Source: JACMQX01 sp044225675
GTDB lineage: Bacteria; Pseudomonadota; Gammaproteobacteria; Burkholderiales; Burkholderiaceae_C
DNA length: 64,000 nucleotides
Direction of reading: 5' to 3'
Assembly (NCBI GenBank): GCA_044225675.1
Contig: JBGAIH010000012.1
Location: forward strand, 1 to 64,000
How positions within the stretch are numbered: position 1 is the stretch's first letter; the number at the start of each line of letters is the position of its first letter. The notes beneath the pieces were generated by a model that searched no databases, was not told where the DNA came from, and saw only the letters and a program-made list of their open reading frames with translations. The position numbers were made by a program, and so were the translations under genes. Positions 24,877 to 34,535 of the stretch are shown piece by piece.

Positions 24877-27732
24877 ATGACCGGCAGCGGCCAGGTGGGA
24901 TTGATGCGCAATGGTGAAGTTCTGTTAAGCCTTCCGGCGACCGACGGTGCTGGCGCCATGGCTGGCGTCATGGCGGGCGGCGCAGGCACGGGACCGGACC
25001 CGACGCCCCCCGGCGCGGACGCGGCGCAGACCGATCTGGCAGGCTACTCGCGCTTCGTGCAGCGGCTGCGCCGCCGCTATGCCGGCCAGTTGCCCTTGCT
25101 CGCCGAAGGGGCTCCGGGCAAGTCCGCCATGGCGGCGGTCTATGAGGCGCTGCGCGGCCAGGGCCAGAGCCCGTCGGACGCCCTGCGCATCCTGCGCCAG
25201 CTCGTGATGGAGCGCCTTGTCACGCTGGACTGCGACCGGCAGGCCCCGCTTGCGACGGTGACCACGGCCGTGACCGAGCTGGCGGAGTTCGCGCTCGACG
25301 TGGCCTGCCAGCAGACCTTCGCGGAGCTGGACGCGCTGCACGGCGCGCCCCTGGCCGCCAGCGGCGAGCGAGCCCATCTGTGGGTGGTGGGCATGGGCAA
25401 GTTCGGCGCACGCGAACTCAATGTATCGAGCGACATCGACCTCATCTACGTCTATGACCAGGACGGCGAGACAGCCGGCCTGCCTGACGGCAACGGGCGG
25501 GGCCGCATCTCCAATCACGAATATTTCGGCAAGGCCGTCAAGCTGATCTTCGGGCTGATCGGCGACACCACCGAGCATGGCTTCGTGTTCCGCGTCGACC
25601 TGGCGCTGCGGCCCAACGGCAATTCCGGGCCGGCTGCGGTGTCGCTCGGCGCGCTGGAGGAGTATTTCCAGGTGCAGGGCCGCGAGTGGGAGCGCTTTGC
25701 CTGGCTCAAGAGCCGGGTCGTCGCACCGCGCGCCTGCATCGACAGCGGCAACGCGCAGGGCCTGCGTGGCGCGGTGCTGCCCTTCGTGTTCCGCCGCTAC
25801 CTCGACTACAACGTCTTCGACTCGCTGCGCGTGCTGCACAAGCAGATCCGCGACCATGCCACCAAGCGCAGCGCCGGCAAACCCGAGCGCGCCAACGACG
25901 TGAAGCTCTCGCGCGGCGGCATCCGCGAGATCGAGTTCACCGTGCAGCTGCTGCAGGTGGTGCGCGGCGGCCAGTTCCCCGAGCTGCGCAAGCGCCCCAC
26001 GCTCGAAGCCCTGCAGCGCGTGGCGCAGGCCGGCCTGATGCCGCAGGCCACGGCCGACGCGCTGGCGCGGGCCTATGAGTTCCTGCGCCGCGTCGAGCAC
26101 CGCATCCAGTACCTGGACGACCAGCAGACGCATGTGCTGCCCACCGGCGACGACGACCTCGCCTGGATCGCCCGCACGATGGGGTTTGCGAATTGCTGCC
26201 CCTTCCTGAGCGAGCTGGACGCGCACCGCGAGTTCGTCGCCCAGGAGTTCGACACCCTGCTGCGCGGCGCCGGCCAGAAGGAATGCACCGGCTGCGGCGG
26301 CCCGCGGGCCGCGCGCACGACACCGCCGGAGCTGGACCAGCTCCTGCCCGATCTGCCCGAGCAGTTCCGCGAGCGGGTGCTGCGCTGGCGCGAGCATCCG
26401 CGCGTGCTGGCCCTGCGCGAGGACGCGCGCAACCGCCTGCTGCGCCTGGTGCAGCGCACGGGCGACTGGCTGCGCACCGGCCGCGTCACCGAGGAGGCGG
26501 CGGTCCGTCTGGCCGACTGGATTGAGCCGCTGCTGCGGCGCGAAAGCTATCTGGCGCTGCTGCTGGAGCGGCCGTCGGTCCACGAGCGGCTGCTGCGGCT
26601 GATGGGCGCGGCCCGCTGGCCGGCCCGCTACCTGATGCAGCATCCCGGCGTGATCGACGAGCTGGCCAGCGATGCGATGGTGGCCGAGCGCTTCGTCGCG
26701 GCGGACTTCGAGCGCGAGCTGGCCGCCCGGCGTGCGGCGCTGCGCTCCACCGGCGAGGATGACGACGAGGCCCTGCTCAACCTGCTGCGCCGGGCCCATC
26801 ATGCGGAACTGTTCCGCACCCTGGCGCGCGACGTCGAGGGGCGGCTGACCGTGGAGCAGGTCGCCGACGACCTGAGCGCGCTGGCCGACGCCGTGCTGCG
26901 CGTCACCGCCGACTGGTGCTGGCAGCGCCTGAAGCTGCGCCACCGCGAGGTGCCGCAGTTCGGCATCATCGGCTACGGCAAGCTCGGCGGCAAGGAACTG
27001 GGCTACGGCAGCGACCTGGACATCGTGTTCGTCTACGAGGACGAGGACGAGCGCGCCGCCGAAGCCTACGCGGCGTTCGTGCGCAAGCTGATCAACTGGC
27101 TGACGGTGAAGACGGCCGAGGGCGACCTGTTCGAGATCGACACCGCCCTGCGGCCCAACGGCAATTCGGGTCTGCTGATCACCACCTTCGAGTCCTACGC
27201 CCGCTACCAGCAGCAGCGCGGCAGCAACACCGCCTGGACCTGGGAGCACCAGGCCATGACGCGGGCGCGCTTCGTGCTCGGGCATGAACCGCTGCGCGCC
27301 CGCTTCGATGCGGTGCGCGAGGCGGTGATCACTGCGGCCCGCGACGTGGCGGCGCTGCGCGGCGAGATCGTCGCCATGCGCGAGAAGGTGCGCACGGCCC
27401 ACCCCGTCAAGGGCGACCGGTTCGACGTCAAGCACAGCCCGGGCGGCATGGTGGACGTGGAGTTTGCGGTGCAGTTTCTGGTGCTGTCCTGCGCCGGCCG
27501 CCACGCGGAACTCGTGGCCAACGTCGGCAACATCGCGCTGCTGCAACGCGCCGAGGCGGCCGGCCTGCTGCCCGCAGGTGTCGGCACCGGGGCCGCGGAC
27601 GCCTACCGGGTGCTGCGCCGCGCGCAGCACGAGGCCCGACTCAACGAGGCGCCGACGCAGGTGGCGCCCGATGAGCTGACGGCCGAGCGCGAGGCGGTGC
27701 TGGCGCTGTGGCGCGCGGTCTTCGGCCACTGA
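24877..27732 (+). CDS. glnE: Bifunctional glutamine synthetase adenylyltransferase/deadenylylase
   Basis: GlnE adds AMP to, and removes it from, glutamine synthetase in response to PII, tuning nitrogen assimilation. Two nucleotidyltransferase domains are visible: GKFGARELNVSSDIDL with Asp186/Asp188 (deadenylylation half) and GKLGGKELGYGSDLDI with Asp713/Asp715 (adenylylation half), each followed by LRPNGNSG. The length of 951 residues is close to the E. coli enzyme, and the motif offset of 12-13 residues supports a start near 24877. ATG 24904, with AGGTGG upstream, is an equally good alternative. It is divergent from yhdP. No PII or glnA gene is nearby. Confidence 0.95.
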   Translation: MTGSGQVGLMRNGEVLLSLPATDGAGAMAGVMAGGAGTGPDPTPPGADAAQTDLAGYSRFVQRLRRRYAGQLPLLAEGAPGKSAMAAVYEALRGQGQSPSDALRILRQLVMERLVTLDCDRQAPLATVTTAVTELAEFALDVACQQTFAELDALHGAPLAASGERAHLWVVGMGKFGARELNVSSDIDLIYVYDQDGETAGLPDGNGRGRISNHEYFGKAVKLIFGLIGDTTEHGFVFRVDLALRPNGNSGPAAVSLGALEEYFQVQGREWERFAWLKSRVVAPRACIDSGNAQGLRGAVLPFVFRRYLDYNVFDSLRVLHKQIRDHATKRSAGKPERANDVKLSRGGIREIEFTVQLLQVVRGGQFPELRKRPTLEALQRVAQAGLMPQATADALARAYEFLRRVEHRIQYLDDQQTHVLPTGDDDLAWIARTMGFANCCPFLSELDAHREFVAQEFDTLLRGAGQKECTGCGGPRAARTTPPELDQLLPDLPEQFRERVLRWREHPRVLALREDARNRLLRLVQRTGDWLRTGRVTEEAAVRLADWIEPLLRRESYLALLLERPSVHERLLRLMGAARWPARYLMQHPGVIDELASDAMVAERFVAADFERELAARRAALRSTGEDDDEALLNLLRRAHHAELFRTLARDVEGRLTVEQVADDLSALADAVLRVTADWCWQRLKLRHREVPQFGIIGYGKLGGKELGYGSDLDIVFVYEDEDERAAEAYAAFVRKLINWLTVKTAEGDLFEIDTALRPNGNSGLLITTFESYARYQQQRGSNTAWTWEHQAMTRARFVLGHEPLRARFDAVREAVITAARDVAALRGEIVAMREKVRTAHPVKGDRFDVKHSPGGMVDVEFAVQFLVLSCAGRHAELVANVGNIALLQRAEAAGLLPAGVGTGAADAYRVLRRAQHEARLNEAPTQVAPDELTAEREAVLALWRAVFGH

Positions 27733-27734
27733 TT

Positions 27735-27778
27735 GCGCACCTGTGGCGCCCCTGTGGCGCACGTGTGGCGCACCTTTG
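27735..27778 (+). repeat. Four 11-bp tandem repeats upstream of the efflux operon
   Basis: Starting 2 bp after the glnE stop are GCGCACCTGTG, GCGCCCCTGTG, GCGCACGTGTG and GCGCACCTTTG in perfect 11-bp register, then a fifth partial GCGCA. The spacing equals about one helical turn, as for OmpR/PhoB-type binding sites. The array ends 134 bp before the efflux operon ATG. Downstream, CTGACA (27792) and TTAAAT (27818) could be a promoter with an unusually long 20-bp spacer. Confidence 0.7.
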
Positions 27779-27912
27779 GCGCAGCAACATGCTGACACGC
27801 GGAGCAACGCCGCAGTGTTAAATTGCGTGTCCGCGCGGCCGCCGTCGCGCAAGCGGTCTGCCACCGTCCTGCGCTCCGACCGGGAGCGCACCCAGGGAAG
27901 AAAGAAGCCATC

Positions 27913-29337
27913 ATGAGAAGTTTCCGCCTGATCGCAGCGAGCTGCGCCTGCGCCTGGCTCGCCTCCTGCGCCATCACGCCGCCCCCCTCCCGCGTCGCCG
28001 CCGAGCCGCCGCCGCAGTGGCAGGCGCCACTGCCGCACGGCGGCGCCGTGACGCAGCTGTCGCAGTGGTGGCAGGGCCTGGGCGATCCGCTGCTGGTCGA
28101 GCTGATCGACGCCGCCCAGCAGGCCAGCCCCACGCTCGCCGGCGCCCGCGCCCGCGTGGAGCAGGCACGCGCCACCCGCCGCGCGGCCGGCGCCGCCCTG
28201 CTGCCGACACTGGACGCGAGCGCGAACGCCAGCCGGGGTGTGACGCAGCCGGCCGTGCCACTGGCCACCACGCTGCAGGGCGGCCTGCAGGCCGGCTGGG
28301 AGGTCGACCTGTTCGGCGCCCGGCGCGGTGCGAGCGATGCGGCGCAGGCGCGCCTCGAAGGCGCGCAGGCCCTCTGGCACGATGCCCGCGTCTCCGTTGC
28401 CGCCGAAGTGGCCAACCAGTACTACAGCCAGCGCGCCTGCGAGCGGCAGTTCGACGTGGCGCAGCGCGACGCGGCGTCGCGCGCCGAGACCGCGCGGCTG
28501 GCCGAGCTTGCCGCGCGCGCCGGCTTCCAGGCGCCGGCCGAGGCCGCACTGGCGCGTGCCAGCGCCGCAGACAGCGCGGCACGCCTCAAGCAGCAGCGGG
28601 CGCTGTGCGACGTCGACATCAAGGCGCTCGTGCAGCTCACCGACCTGGCCGAGCCGGCGCTGCGCCAGAAGCTGGCGGCCGCACCGGCGAGCACCGTCCT
28701 GTCGGCCGGTTTCGCGGCCACCTCGCCCTTTGCCATCAGCCAGATCCCGGCGCAGGCCCTGGCCCAGCGGCCGGACGTCTTCAATGCCGAACGCGAGGTC
28801 GCGGCCGCGAGTGCCGACGTCGGCTCGGCCCAGGCCGAGCGCTTTCCGCGCCTGACGCTGGCGGGCTCGGTCGGCACCCTGCGCGCACGCGCCGGCGGCA
28901 CCACCACCAGCCTGGACACCTGGTCGATCGGCCCGCTGGCCGTGACCGTGCCGCTGTTCGATGGCGGACGCCGCGCGGCCGGCGTCGATGCTGCGCAGGC
29001 CCGCTACGATGAAGCCGCGGCCCAGTACCGGGGCAAGGTCCGCCAGGCGGTGCGCGAGGTGGAGGAAGCCCTCGTCAACCTCGACAGCACGCGTTCGCGC
29101 AGCGACGATGCGGCGGTGGCCACCGAGGGCTACCGCGCTTCCTTTGCCGCCACCGAAGCGCGCTACCGCAGCGGCCTGGCCAGCCTCGTGGAACTGGAAG
29201 ATGCACGCCGCACGCTGCTGGCGGCCGAGACCGGGCTGCTGGGCCTGCAGCGCGAGCGCATCGCCGCCTGGGTCGCGCTGTACCGCGCGGTGGGTGGCGG
29301 CTGGACGCCCGAGGCCTCCACGCTCGCGCGTCAGTGA
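27913..29337 (+). CDS. Efflux outer-membrane factor lipoprotein (NodT/TolC family)
   Basis: This is the outer-membrane channel of a tripartite efflux pump. It has 474 residues, with a lipoprotein signal ending in lipobox LASC (Cys19), WWQGLGDPLLVELI near the mature N-terminus, and two outer-membrane-efflux repeats. Family signatures include LAQRPDVFNAEREVAAA and the terminal YRSGLASLVELEDARRTLL with a C-terminal Trp-containing end (GGGWTP). ATG 27913 produces the signal peptide; the frame from 27823 does not. It is the first gene of an OMF-MFP-RND operon, with 168 bp to the next gene. Confidence 0.92.
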   Translation: MRSFRLIAASCACAWLASCAITPPPSRVAAEPPPQWQAPLPHGGAVTQLSQWWQGLGDPLLVELIDAAQQASPTLAGARARVEQARATRRAAGAALLPTLDASANASRGVTQPAVPLATTLQGGLQAGWEVDLFGARRGASDAAQARLEGAQALWHDARVSVAAEVANQYYSQRACERQFDVAQRDAASRAETARLAELAARAGFQAPAEAALARASAADSAARLKQQRALCDVDIKALVQLTDLAEPALRQKLAAAPASTVLSAGFAATSPFAISQIPAQALAQRPDVFNAEREVAAASADVGSAQAERFPRLTLAGSVGTLRARAGGTTTSLDTWSIGPLAVTVPLFDGGRRAAGVDAAQARYDEAAAQYRGKVRQAVREVEEALVNLDSTRSRSDDAAVATEGYRASFAATEARYRSGLASLVELEDARRTLLAAETGLLGLQRERIAAWVALYRAVGGGWTPEASTLARQ

Positions 29338-29505
29338 GCCGGATGCGAACCGCACGTTCATCCCGCACGCCCACCCATCCCGCCACCCGTCCCCGCCGCC
29401 CCTCGACCCAAGTCCCCATGACGTCACCGGCCCGACTGATCCTTCGCCGCACCGGCCGTTGACGCACCCCCTTTCACGCCTTCACGCCCTGAGCGACACG
29501 CCACC

Positions 29506-30663
29506 ATGAACCAAGCCTTTGCCCTCAAGCCCGTCACCCTCGCCGCCGCGACGGCGCTGGCCCTTGCTGCCCTGCTGCTCGCGGGCACCGTCTCGCGTGC
29601 GGCCGACGACAAGAAGCCCGATGCGCCGCGCCCGGCCCTCACGGTGACGGCAGCGCAGCCGCTGTCCACCCGGCTGCCGGTGCGTCTGGCCGCCAACGGC
29701 ACCATCACCGCCTGGCAGGAAGCCATCGTCGGCGCGGAGGCCAGCGGCCTGCGGCTGACCGAGGTGCGGGTGAACGTCGGCGACGTGGTCAAGAAGGGCC
29801 AGGTGCTCGCCACCTTCGCGGGCGACGCCGCCCAGGCCGACCTGGCCCAGGCGCGCGCCGCGCTGGCCGAGGCCGAGGCCACGGCCGCCGACGCGGCGGG
29901 CAATGCCGAACGGGCCCGCACGCTGCAGCAGACCGGCGCGCTCAGCGCGGTGCAGATCAACCAGTACCTCACCGCCGAGAAGACGGCCAAGGCCCGCGCC
30001 GACGCCGCCCGGGCCACGCTGGCCGCGCAGCAGCTGCGCGAGCGCTACACGCGCGTGACCGCGCCCGACGCAGGCGTGATCTCGGCGCGTTCGGCCACGG
30101 TGGGCGCCGTGGTGGGCAACGGCACCGAACTGTTCCGCATGATCCGCCAGGGCCGGCTCGAATGGCGCGCCGAGGTGACCTCGGCCGAGCTCGGGCGCAT
30201 CACGGCCGGCACCACCGCCACGGTGACGGCCGCCAGCGGCGCGCAGCTCAAGGGCCGGGTGCGGCAGATCGCGCCGACGGTCGACCCCCAGACCCGCTCG
30301 GCCCTGGTGTACGTGGACCTGCCGGCCTCGCCCGGCAACAGCATGCCGGCCAAGGCGGGCATGTTCGCGCGCGGCGAGTTCGAGCTGGGCAGCACGGCCG
30401 CGCTCACCGTGCCGCAGCAAGCGGTGGTGGTGCGCGATGGCTTCGACTACGTGTTCGCGATCGGCGAGGGCAACCGCGTGGCGCAGACCAAGGTGCAGAC
30501 CGGCCGGCGCATCGGCGAGCAGGTCGAGGTGCTGTCGGGCCTCAAGCCCGAGGCGCGCGTGGCGGTGCAGGGCGCGGGCTTCCTCAACGACGGCGACGTG
30601 GTGAAGATCGTGGCCGCCGGCGCCGCCGGCCCGGCGCCCGCCGCCTCCGCCGTCCGCAAGTAA
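29506..30663 (+). CDS. RND efflux periplasmic adaptor (membrane-fusion protein)
   Basis: This is the HlyD/AcrA-type adaptor linking the inner-membrane pump to the outer-membrane channel. The 385-residue product has an N-terminal signal sequence or anchor (residues 10-28), a lipoyl-type half-motif (GLRLTEVRVNVGDVVKKGQVLATF), an Ala-rich helical hairpin (about 105-175), the second lipoyl half (VTAPDAGVISARSATVGAVV) and a beta-barrel/proximal domain. The final segment is Ala/Pro-rich. It is followed by the pump gene after 18 bp. No lipobox is present. Confidence 0.93.
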   Translation: MNQAFALKPVTLAAATALALAALLLAGTVSRAADDKKPDAPRPALTVTAAQPLSTRLPVRLAANGTITAWQEAIVGAEASGLRLTEVRVNVGDVVKKGQVLATFAGDAAQADLAQARAALAEAEATAADAAGNAERARTLQQTGALSAVQINQYLTAEKTAKARADAARATLAAQQLRERYTRVTAPDAGVISARSATVGAVVGNGTELFRMIRQGRLEWRAEVTSAELGRITAGTTATVTAASGAQLKGRVRQIAPTVDPQTRSALVYVDLPASPGNSMPAKAGMFARGEFELGSTAALTVPQQAVVVRDGFDYVFAIGEGNRVAQTKVQTGRRIGEQVEVLSGLKPEARVAVQGAGFLNDGDVVKIVAAGAAGPAPAASAVRK

Positions 30664-30681
30664 GCCGCCAGGACGCCCGCC

Positions 30682-33600
30682 ATGATGAACGTCTCCTCCT
30701 GGTCGATCAAGAATCCGATCCCGGCCCTGATGCTGTTCGTGCTGCTGACCTTCGCGGGTCTGCTGTCGTTCCAGGCCATGAAGGTGCAGAACTTTCCGGA
30801 CCTGGACCTGCCCACGGTGATCGTCACCGCATCGCTGCCCGGCGCCGCGCCGGCGCAGCTCGAAACCGACGTCGCGCGCAAGATCGAGAACTCCATCGCC
30901 ACGCTGCAGGGCCTCAAGCACATCTACACCAAGGTGCAGGACGGCGGCGTGACCATCACCGCCGAATTCCGCCTTGAAAAGCCGGTGCAGGAAGCGGTGG
31001 ACGACGTGCGCTCCGCCGTGGCCCGCGTGCGCGCCGACCTGCCGGGTGACGTGCGCGACCCGATCGTCAACAAGGTCGACCTGGCCGGCTCGCCGGTGCT
31101 GGCCTTCACCATCCGATCCTCGCGCATGGACGACGAGGCGCTGTCCTGGTTCGTGGACAACGACGTGGCCAAGAAGCTGCTGGCCGTGCGCGGCGTCGGC
31201 GCCGTCAACCGCGTGGGCGGCGCGAGCCGCGAGATCGGCGTGGCGCTCGACCCGGCCCGGCTGCAGGCGCTGGGCGCAACGGCCACCGAGATCTCGCGCC
31301 AGCTGCGCCAGGTGCAGACCGAAAGCGCAGGCGGCCGCACCGACCTGGGCGGCGCCGAGCAGCCGGTGCGCACGCTGGCCACGGTGAAGTCGGCCCGCGA
31401 GCTGGCCGCGCTGGAGCTTACGCTCAATGACGGCCGGCGCATCCGGCTCGACCAGGTCGCGACGGTGACCGACGGCATTGCCGAGCCCCGCGCCGCCGCG
31501 CTGCTCGACGGCGTGCCCGTGGTCGGCTTCGAGGTGGCGCGCAGCCGTGGCGCCAGCGAGGTGGAGGTCGGCGCTGCGGTGCAGGCGGCGCTGGCCGAGC
31601 TGCGCCAGGCCCGGCCCGACATCGAGATCACCGAGTCGTTCAACTTCGTCAAGCCGGTGGAGGAAGAGTACGACGGCTCGCTGCACCTGCTCTACGAGGG
31701 CGCGATCCTGGCGGTGCTGGTGGTGTGGCTGTTCCTGCGCGACTGGCGCGCGACCTTCGTGTCGGCGGTGGCGCTGCCGCTGTCGGTCATCCCTGCCTTC
31801 ACCGGCATGTACCTGCTGGGCTTCTCGGTCAACGTGGTGACGCTGCTGGCGCTGTCGCTGGTGGTGGGCATCCTCGTGGACGACGCGATCGTGGAGGTGG
31901 AGAACATCGTGCGCCACCTGCGCATGGGCAAGAGCCCCTACGAGGCGGCCATGGAAGCGGCCGACGAGATCGGCCTGGCGGTGATCGCCACCACCTTCAC
32001 GCTGATCGCGGTGTTCCTGCCGACGGCCTTCATGAGCGGCGTGGCCGGCAAGTTCTTCAAGCAGTTCGGCTGGACGGCGTCACTGGCGGTGTTCGCTTCG
32101 CTGGTGGTGGCGCGGATGCTCACCCCGATGATGGCGGCCTATCTGCTCAAGCCCATCGTCACCGGGCACAAGGAGCCATTCTGGATGCCGACGTACCTGC
32201 GCTGGGCGTCGTGGTGCCTCAGGCACCGCTGGATCACCTGCATCGCGGCCGGGCTGTTCTTCGTCGGCTCGGTGATGCTGATCCCGCTGCTGCCCACCGG
32301 CTTCATCCCGCCCGACGACAACTCGCAGACGCAGGTCTACATCGAGCTGCCGCCGGGCTCGACGCTCGCGCAGTCCAAGGCCTCGGCCGAGATGGCGCGC
32401 CAACTCGTGATGAAGGTGCCCGACGTCAAGAGCGTCTACACCACCATCGGCGCGGGCAGCGCCGGCTCCGACCCGTTCGCGCCCCAGGGCGCGGCCGAGG
32501 CGCGCAAGGCCACGCTCACCATCCAGCTGACCGAGCGCGGCCAGCGGCCGCGCAAGCAGGTGATCGAGAACCGCATCCGCGCGGCGCTGACCGAGCTGCC
32601 CGGTGCGCGCAGCAAGGTGGGCCTGGGCGGATCGGGCGAGAAGTACGTGCTGGTGCTCACCGGCGACGACCCGCAGGCGCTGCAGACGGCGGCCTTCGCG
32701 GTCGAGAAGGACCTGCGGACCATCCGCGGCCTGGGCAGCGTGGCGTCGAGCGCGAGCCTGATCCGGCCCGAGATCGCGGTGCGGCCGGACTTCGCGCGCG
32801 CGGCCGACCTGGGCGTGACGAGCACGGCCATCGGCGACACGCTGCGCATCGCGACCGTGGGCGACTACGACGTGGCCCTGCCCAAGCTCAACCTGTCGCA
32901 GCGCCAGGTGCCGATCGTGGTGAAGCTCGACGAAGCCGCGCGCAAGGACCTCGACCTGCTGTCGCGCCTCGCGGTGCCGGGCAGCAAGGGGCCGGTGATG
33001 CTCGGCCAGGTGGCGACGCTGGAGGTCAGCGGCGGGCCGGCGGTGATCGACCGCTACGACCGGGCCCGCAATATCAATTTCGAGATCGAGCTGTCGGGCC
33101 TGCCGCTGGGCGACGTCACGCGCATGGTGCAGGAGCTGCCCAGCGTGAAGAACCTTCCGCCCGGCGTGCGGGTGACCGAGGTGGGCGACGCCGAGGTGAT
33201 GGGCGAGCTGTTCGCAAGCTTCGGCCTGGCGATGCTGACGGGCGTGCTGTGCATCTACATCGTGCTGGTGCTGCTGTTCAAGAGCTTCCTGCACCCGGCG
33301 ACCATCCTCGCGGCGCTGCCGCTGTCGCTGGGCGGTGCGTTCGTGGGTCTGCTGATCACGCAGAAAAGCTTCTCGATGCCTTCGTTGATCGGGCTGATCA
33401 TGCTCATGGGCATTGCCACCAAGAACTCGATCCTGCTGGTGGAATACGCCATCATGGCGCGCCGTGGCAACGACGGCAGCAACGGCCAGCCGGTGGCAGC
33501 GCCGATGAGCCGTTGGGACGCGCTGCTGGACGCGTGCCACAAGCGCGCGCGGCCGATCATCATGACGACCATCGCCATGGGCGCGGGCATGCTGCCGATC

Positions 33601-33897
33601 GCCATCGGCCTGGGCGCGGCCGACGCGAGCTTCCGCTCGCCGATGGCGATCGCGGTGATCGGCGGCCTGGTGACCTCGACCTTCCTCAGCCTGCTGGTCA
33701 TTCCCGTGGTGTTCACCGTGGTGGACGACGTGCAGCAATGGGCGAGCCGCCAGGTGGGGCGGCTGTTCGGCCGCTCCCCGGGCCCGGGCGCGACGTCAGG
33801 AGGACACGGGGCATCCGGGTCGTCCGGGGCGTCCGTCCCGCCGCCGTCCGCACCGCCCCTCACACCGCCGACCCCTTCCGCGCGGTCCGAGCCTTGA
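30682..33897 (+). CDS. RND efflux pump, HAE1 (AcrB-like) family
   Basis: This is a proton-driven inner-membrane pump of 1071 residues, the expected size. The membrane proton-relay residues are present: Asp400-Asp401 in GILVDDAIVEVEN and Lys914 in GIATKNSILLVEYA. Two large periplasmic loops follow TM1 and TM7. The last 40 residues are a Pro/Ser/Gly tail (GASGSSGASVPPPSAPP) beyond the normal end. The substrate class (hydrophobic drugs, solvents) is inferred from the family only. The stop codon overlaps the TTG start of the next gene. Confidence 0.95.
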   Translation: MMNVSSWSIKNPIPALMLFVLLTFAGLLSFQAMKVQNFPDLDLPTVIVTASLPGAAPAQLETDVARKIENSIATLQGLKHIYTKVQDGGVTITAEFRLEKPVQEAVDDVRSAVARVRADLPGDVRDPIVNKVDLAGSPVLAFTIRSSRMDDEALSWFVDNDVAKKLLAVRGVGAVNRVGGASREIGVALDPARLQALGATATEISRQLRQVQTESAGGRTDLGGAEQPVRTLATVKSARELAALELTLNDGRRIRLDQVATVTDGIAEPRAAALLDGVPVVGFEVARSRGASEVEVGAAVQAALAELRQARPDIEITESFNFVKPVEEEYDGSLHLLYEGAILAVLVVWLFLRDWRATFVSAVALPLSVIPAFTGMYLLGFSVNVVTLLALSLVVGILVDDAIVEVENIVRHLRMGKSPYEAAMEAADEIGLAVIATTFTLIAVFLPTAFMSGVAGKFFKQFGWTASLAVFASLVVARMLTPMMAAYLLKPIVTGHKEPFWMPTYLRWASWCLRHRWITCIAAGLFFVGSVMLIPLLPTGFIPPDDNSQTQVYIELPPGSTLAQSKASAEMARQLVMKVPDVKSVYTTIGAGSAGSDPFAPQGAAEARKATLTIQLTERGQRPRKQVIENRIRAALTELPGARSKVGLGGSGEKYVLVLTGDDPQALQTAAFAVEKDLRTIRGLGSVASSASLIRPEIAVRPDFARAADLGVTSTAIGDTLRIATVGDYDVALPKLNLSQRQVPIVVKLDEAARKDLDLLSRLAVPGSKGPVMLGQVATLEVSGGPAVIDRYDRARNINFEIELSGLPLGDVTRMVQELPSVKNLPPGVRVTEVGDAEVMGELFASFGLAMLTGVLCIYIVLVLLFKSFLHPATILAALPLSLGGAFVGLLITQKSFSMPSLIGLIMLMGIATKNSILLVEYAIMARRGNDGSNGQPVAAPMSRWDALLDACHKRARPIIMTTIAMGAGMLPIAIGLGAADASFRSPMAIAVIGGLVTSTFLSLLVIPVVFTVVDDVQQWASRQVGRLFGRSPGPGATSGGHGASGSSGASVPPPSAPPLTPPTPSARSEP

Positions 33898-34505
33898 AGG
33901 CCTGGCCCGCGCTGTGCGCAGCCCTCGGACTGGCGAGCCTGCTCGTCTGGCAGGCCGGTGCCGTGGCCGGCCTGCCGACGACGGCGCTGGCCTGGAGCGC
34001 GACCGACTGGGCCGTGCGGCCCTGGACGCTCTGGACGGCAGCTCTGTTCCATCTCTCGGGCATCCATCTGCTGGCCAATCTGCTGGCGCTCGGGGCGCTC
34101 GCGGTGCTGGGCCGCGCGCTGCGCGCCGGGCCGGCAGCCGCCGTGGCGCTGCTGGCGGCCTGGCCGCTTGCCACGCTGGGGCTCATCGCCTGGCCGCAGG
34201 TGGCCTGGTATGGCGGCCTGTCGGGGCTGGTGCATGCCGCAGTGGCCGTGCTGTGGGCGCATGCGGCCCTGCGGCGCCAGGGCTGGCCGCTGTCCTTCCT
34301 GCTGTTCGTGGCCCTGCTGTTCAAGCTGATGGCCGAGCATGCTTGGACCACGCCCGTGGCCTTCGATCCGGCCTGGGGCTTCAACGTGGTGTATGCGGCG
34401 CATCTGACAGGCGCGCTTGCCGGTGTGGCCTGCGGACTCGCAGGCGCCGAGTGGGAACGCCAGGCCGGGCTGCGGCCCGAGCGGGACGGCTCGAGGCCCG
34501 GCTGA
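33894..34505 (+). CDS. rrtA: Rhombosortase-like rhomboid-family intramembrane protease
   Basis: This is a compact six-segment membrane protein (203 residues). Rhomboid chemistry is visible: FHLSGIHLLANL with two histidines (53, 58), WYGGLSGLVHA with nucleophile Ser110 in GLSG, and AAHLTGALAG with catalytic His170. The short length and the WYGGLSG/AAHLTGA pattern match rhombosortase, which processes GlyGly-CTERM proteins for surface attachment. A TTG start overlaps the pump stop as TTGA, so translation is coupled. No GlyGly-CTERM substrate is evident in the window. Ordinary rhomboid protease is the alternative. The start codon is inferred from the overlap and from retaining TM1. Confidence 0.75.
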   Translation: MKAWPALCAALGLASLLVWQAGAVAGLPTTALAWSATDWAVRPWTLWTAALFHLSGIHLLANLLALGALAVLGRALRAGPAAAVALLAAWPLATLGLIAWPQVAWYGGLSGLVHAAVAVLWAHAALRRQGWPLSFLLFVALLFKLMAEHAWTTPVAFDPAWGFNVVYAAHLTGALAGVACGLAGAEWERQAGLRPERDGSRPG

Positions 34506-34535
34506 TCGCACCGCCCTGCATGCGGTGCCCGCCGC

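Noticed and set aside
27735..27778. CRISPR-like array
   Set aside because: Units are 11 bp and contiguous with no spacers, and there are no cas genes.
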